DNA of 7,183 nucleotides from SOKG01 sp964502665. GTDB lineage: Bacteria; Chloroflexota; Dehalococcoidia; SZUA-161. The stretch is taken from NCBI GenBank assembly GCA_964502665.1, contig CAZCXP010000128.1, positions 1-7,183 of the forward strand, in the 5' to 3' direction. Within the stretch, counting starts at the first letter, position 1, and each line of letters begins with the position of its first letter. The translations under genes were made by a program, and so were the position numbers. The notes beneath the pieces were generated by a model. The model saw nothing but the letters and a program-made list of their open reading frames with translations, did no database searches and was not told the DNA's origin. Shown here piece by piece: positions 4,806 through 7,183 of this stretch.

Positions 4806-5963
4806 TCAGACATAATAGAATCGCCTCATTTCATCAATCACACAGGCTAGTTGATCATCAGTCAGATGCTGGTGAACAGGCAGCGAGATTATTGACCTGG
4901 CCTGGGCTTCACATACCGGAAAGTCTCCTTCTCTATACCCCAAGTATTCACTGGCTTTCTGGAGGTGTATCGGTATGGGATAGTGTATTTTGGCTTCTAT
5001 CCCGTTCTCCAGAAGGTGTTGATGTAGCCTGTCCCTGTCCTTGACCTGAATGACATAGGTATGAAACACCTGCGTCACATTGCCTTTCCTCGGGGGTAGG
5101 GTGACATAATCACCCAATTTTGAAAGGGCTTCATCATATATCCTGGCATTTCTTATTCTGGTACTGGTTATATCATCCAAGTCATTCATCAAGTGATTGG
5201 CTACTATCGCCTGGAGGGTGTCTAACCTGCTGTTATAGGCGAAGACAACGCATTCATCCCTGTCCTTTAGACCGTGGTTTCTGAGGAGCATTATCTCGTC
5301 AAATAGCTCCTTTGAATTGGTGACGATGACCCCTCCATCCCCCCAAACATTCAAGTTCTTCAACGGATGGAGACTGAAACAACCGACAATTCCAAATGAG
5401 CCAACAGCCTGCCCGTCAATGGAGGCACTTATTGCCTGACAGGCGTCTTCGATAACATGAAGGTTGTGCCTGTTGGCGATCTCCATTATCTTTGGCATAT
5501 CGGCAGGGTTGCCGGTTAGATGCACCGGGATAATAGCCCTGGTTCTGGGTGTTATCGCGTCTTCTATCAGGGTGGGGTCCATATTGTACTCATTATCGAC
5601 ATCCACAAAAACCGGCTTTGCCCCGGCGTTTGCTATAGTGGCAGCAGTGGCAATGAAACTGTTGGGGGCGGTAATGACCTCGTCGCCGGGGCCTATGTTC
5701 AGCGCTTTCATACTCAGGAAAAGGGCATCGGTCCCCGAGTTAAGACCGACTGCATAGCGGGTTTGGCACAGTTTGGCAAATCTGGACTGAAACTCGGCGA
5801 CCTGAGGCCCAAGGGTGAACTGACCTGTTGCTAACAACAGCTCCTTTATGTCCCTGAGCATGTCTTCAGCATGGGCCTGTTTCGGCAGGTCTATATACTT
5901 CACTCTCACCTCCCTTCTGTCCGCGCCAAATTGTTCCAGCAGATAGGAATAGCCTACTTTCAT
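4806..5963 (-). CDS. DegT/DnrJ/EryC1/StrS-family sugar aminotransferase
   Basis: This 385-residue PLP enzyme, of typical family length, transfers an amino group (usually from glutamate) to a keto-sugar nucleotide. This gives amino sugars for surface polysaccharide or glycoprotein glycans. The ATG at 5963-5961 is preceded by AAGGAGGG five bases upstream. Visible family motifs are FTLGPQVAEFQ (49-59), the cofactor-phosphate loop NSGTDALF (75-82), APNSFIATA (99-107), EDACQA (172-177; Asp173 contacts the pyridine ring), and FSLHPLKNLNVWGDGG (196-211) with Lys202 as the Schiff-base lysine. The C-terminal small domain has FHTYVIQV (300-307) and IHYPIPIHLQ (326-335). All catalytic residues are present, so it should be active, but the sugar substrate cannot be assigned. 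A GlmS-like sugar isomerase role is excluded by fold. The radical SAM gene is directly downstream. Confidence 0.93.
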   Translation of the reverse strand: MKVGYSYLLEQFGADRREVRVKYIDLPKQAHAEDMLRDIKELLLATGQFTLGPQVAEFQSRFAKLCQTRYAVGLNSGTDALFLSMKALNIGPGDEVITAPNSFIATAATIANAGAKPVFVDVDNEYNMDPTLIEDAITPRTRAIIPVHLTGNPADMPKIMEIANRHNLHVIEDACQAISASIDGQAVGSFGIVGCFSLHPLKNLNVWGDGGVIVTNSKELFDEIMLLRNHGLKDRDECVVFAYNSRLDTLQAIVANHLMNDLDDITSTRIRNARIYDEALSKLGDYVTLPPRKGNVTQVFHTYVIQVKDRDRLHQHLLENGIEAKIHYPIPIHLQKASEYLGYREGDFPVCEAQARSIISLPVHQHLTDDQLACVIDEMRRFYYV

Positions 5964-5990
5964 TTTGTCCCTCCTTCATTAGTCTTTTTT

Positions 5991-6004
5991 CCTCGTTCAC
6001 GAGG
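5991..6004 (-). other. Hairpin in the leader of the aminotransferase gene
   Basis: CCTCG and CGAGG form a five-pair stem with a four-base loop (CCTCGTTCACGAGG on the plus strand). The adjacent run of six T residues is on the wrong side for a plus-strand terminator. On the minus strand the stem is followed by A residues, so it is not an intrinsic terminator in either direction. It would sit at or near the 5' end of the aminotransferase mRNA, where a hairpin could affect stability. Confidence 0.35.
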
Positions 6005-6056
6005 CTATTATGTTTCTGCCCTTCCTTAGCAGCAAGGACTTCTTCACCGCTGACAT
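5997..6056 (-). CDS. Possible 19-residue basic leader peptide or ORF remnant
   Basis: In the 128-base gap upstream of the aminotransferase gene, a minus-strand ATG at 6056 has a good GGAGG site (6066-6062) five bases upstream. It encodes 19 residues, MSAVKKSLLLRKGRNIIAS, ending in TGA at 5999-5997. The peptide is basic and mildly amphipathic and I do not recognise it. The same frame stays open for ten codons upstream of the ATG (down to TAA), so it may be the remnant of a degraded gene. It overlaps the candidate promoter at 6007-6035, which argues against both being used at once. Confidence 0.22.
   Translation of the reverse strand: MSAVKKSLLLRKGRNIIAS
6007..6035 (-). promoter_or_regulatory. 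Candidate sigma-70-type promoter for the aminotransferase-radical SAM pair
   Basis: On the minus strand TTGCTG (6035-6030) and CATAAT (6012-6007) are separated by exactly 17 bases, matching a housekeeping promoter at 4 of 6 and 5 of 6 positions. Transcription would start near 6000 and give a leader of about 37 bases before the ATG at 5963. Unlike promoters A and B, it has no TTGTAA repeats. Short promoter matches are common by chance, so support is moderate. Confidence 0.35.
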
Positions 6057-6091
6057 TATGTCCTCCGCGGTGTCATTGCTCCCTTGTTAGG

Positions 6092-7183
6092 CTAGGGGCT
6101 CCTGTAGATTTCAAGCTCAGCTATAGAAAAAAAGTCATCGTCTTTAATGAATATTCGGTAATACCTGAATCCTTCCCCGCTTCTGATGGAAAAGTCTAGC
6201 CATTGCGGATCCTCAGTGTTCAGCGTGCTCTTATCTACAATTAGAGTCTCCAGAGAGGTCCATGTCTCTTTGTCGCTGCTTCCCTGGAATACTGCATTGG
6301 CACCATCCCAAAAATGCGACGGATATCCACGCCTGGCTTTAACTCGCAACATATCAATAGTGCCCGGTGCTCCCAGGTCTATCAGCACCCAGTGTTCATC
6401 GGTCTGTGGTGGCCACTTTACATGCCAGAATGTCTCGAGGTTGCCATCAACCAAGCTTTCTTTATTCTCCCAATCAGGATTATTGAAGCTGCTTACCTCA
6501 ATGGATGAGCTTTTCAGAGGCACCTGAGTAAGGCCTTGGTAGGTTTCAGGAGGAATTTCAACCGGAGGAGCTTCAACCGGAGTAACTTCAATATGGCTCC
6601 TGTAGATTTCCAACTCGGCTAGAGAAAGAAAGCTGCTGTCTTTAATGAATATTCGGTAATACCTGAATGCTGTCCTGCTTTTGATGGAAAAGGACACCCA
6701 TTGCGGATCCTCGTTGTTCAGGGTGCTCTTATCGACGGTCAGGGCTCCCAGAGAGGTCCATGTCTCTTTATCATTGCTTCCCTGCAATACTGCATTGGCT
6801 CCATCCCAAAACTGCGACACAACACCACGCCTGGCTTTAGCTCTCAACGCATCAATAGTGCCCGGTGTCCCCAGGTCTATCAGCACCCAGTGTTCATCGG
6901 TCTGGGGCGGGTACTCTACATGCCAGTATGTCTCGAGGTCACCATCAACCAAATATTGTGTGTGCACGGGCTCACCGAAATCGCTTAACTCGATGGATGA
7001 GCCTTCCAGAGGCACTTTAGTGTAAGAGGTCAAATCTATCTGCGGTATCGGGCGAATCTCAGCAGGGAATTCCTCCTCGGTCAGGGCTCGGTTCCAAACT
7101 TGCACCTCATCAATAGCACCTTTAAAGAATCTTTCCGGCCAATCTACCAGCCTGCCGATGGTAAGGGGTGCAGAACCGAAGCT
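6092..7183 (-). CDS. Surface protein C-terminus: LamG-like end plus two discoidin (F5/8 type C) domains
   Basis: The frame is open from the right edge to TAG at 6094-6092, giving 363 visible residues; the N-terminus lies beyond the window. An internal GTG at 7105 is not the start, because the 26 codons before it continue a recognisable LamG/concanavalin-type domain end (LTIGR, FFKGAIDEVQVWNRALTEEE). Residues about 57-196 and 221-363 are two tandem discoidin-like domains. Each has SLVDG/YLVDG followed by LET-W-HV, WVLIDLG, a W-x-SL strand, FRYYRIFIK and LAELEIYRS. They are joined by a Pro- and Glu-rich linker (VTPVEAPPVEIPPETYQ). Such beta-sandwich domains usually bind carbohydrates, so an exported glycan-binding, adhesive or glycoside-processing protein is likely. 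No catalytic domain or sorting signal is visible here, and the protein ends right after the second domain. It precedes the aminotransferase gene by 128 bases on the same strand. Confidence 0.85.
   Translation of the reverse strand, partial: SFGSAPLTIGRLVDWPERFFKGAIDEVQVWNRALTEEEFPAEIRPIPQIDLTSYTKVPLEGSSIELSDFGEPVHTQYLVDGDLETYWHVEYPPQTDEHWVLIDLGTPGTIDALRAKARRGVVSQFWDGANAVLQGSNDKETWTSLGALTVDKSTLNNEDPQWVSFSIKSRTAFRYYRIFIKDSSFLSLAELEIYRSHIEVTPVEAPPVEIPPETYQGLTQVPLKSSSIEVSSFNNPDWENKESLVDGNLETFWHVKWPPQTDEHWVLIDLGAPGTIDMLRVKARRGYPSHFWDGANAVFQGSSDKETWTSLETLIVDKSTLNTEDPQWLDFSIRSGEGFRYYRIFIKDDDFFSIAELEIYRSP
6101..7014 (-). repeat. Tandem 498-bp duplication encoding the two discoidin domains
   Basis: Two adjacent DNA units repeat at a period of exactly 498 bp (166 codons) over most of their length. 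For example, 30 identical bases starting at 6141 recur at 6639, and a 31-base-scale match starting at 6373 recurs at 6871. The units drift by six bases at their N-terminal coding ends, near the YLVDG and SLVDG positions, where one domain has two extra residues. High identity at synonymous positions indicates a recent duplication or ongoing gene conversion. Confidence 0.9.

Noticed and set aside
5985..6004. Intrinsic terminator (stem next to a T run)
   Set aside because: The T run precedes the stem on the plus strand and becomes A residues after the stem on the minus strand, so neither orientation forms a terminator.
7103..7105. GTG as the start of the discoidin protein
   Set aside because: The frame continues to the right edge with LamG-like sequence directly before it (GAIDE then VQVWNRAL), so this GTG is an internal valine codon.

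Overview
The window looks like a chromosomal segment of a free-living bacterium. It is probably a member of the Chloroflexota (Dehalococcoidia-like). That placement is an inference from protein style: a secreted protein with a Tyr-Gly-rich stretch, a very long Thr-Pro linker, and a Gly-Trp-Asn C-terminal module. No taxonomic marker gene is present. Base composition is moderate and ribosome binding sites are clear (GGAGG-type). Most of the sequence is protein coding. There are no tRNA, rRNA, CRISPR or transposase genes.

Layout, left to right. (1) 1-1420, minus strand: two exported proteins in a tight transcription unit. The upstream one (1420-620) has a signal peptide, a Tyr-Gly-rich region and a Trp-rich C-terminal module. 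The downstream one (610 to the left edge) has a signal peptide, a small beta-sandwich domain and at least 38 Thr-Pro dipeptides, and runs off the window. (2) 1421-2056: a 636-base divergent regulatory region without genes. It holds two homologous promoters in mirror orientation, each preceded by TTGTAA direct repeats spaced 11 bp apart, facing outward toward the secreted-protein genes and toward gmhA. (3) 2057-3340, plus strand: a GmhA-type sugar-phosphate isomerase and a GmhB-type heptose-bisphosphate phosphatase, two steps of nucleotide-activated heptose synthesis. (4) 5963-3330, minus strand: a DegT/DnrJ/EryC1/StrS sugar aminotransferase followed 18 bases later by a B12-binding-type radical SAM protein whose 3' end overlaps the end of gmhB by 11 bp. 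(5) 7183-6092, minus strand: the C-terminal part of a large surface protein with a LamG-like remnant and two near-identical discoidin (F5/8 type C) domains.

Taken together, the genes suggest a cell-surface and surface-glycan region. It combines exported structural or adhesive proteins with enzymes that make heptose and amino-sugar precursors, plus a radical SAM enzyme of unknown substrate. The most unusual element is the mirrored promoter pair at 1480-1875. By eye, 41 of 55 positions match without a gap between the two copies. The 11-bp operator spacing is what OmpR/PhoB-family response regulators use. It implies that one regulator controls the secreted surface proteins and the heptose genes together.
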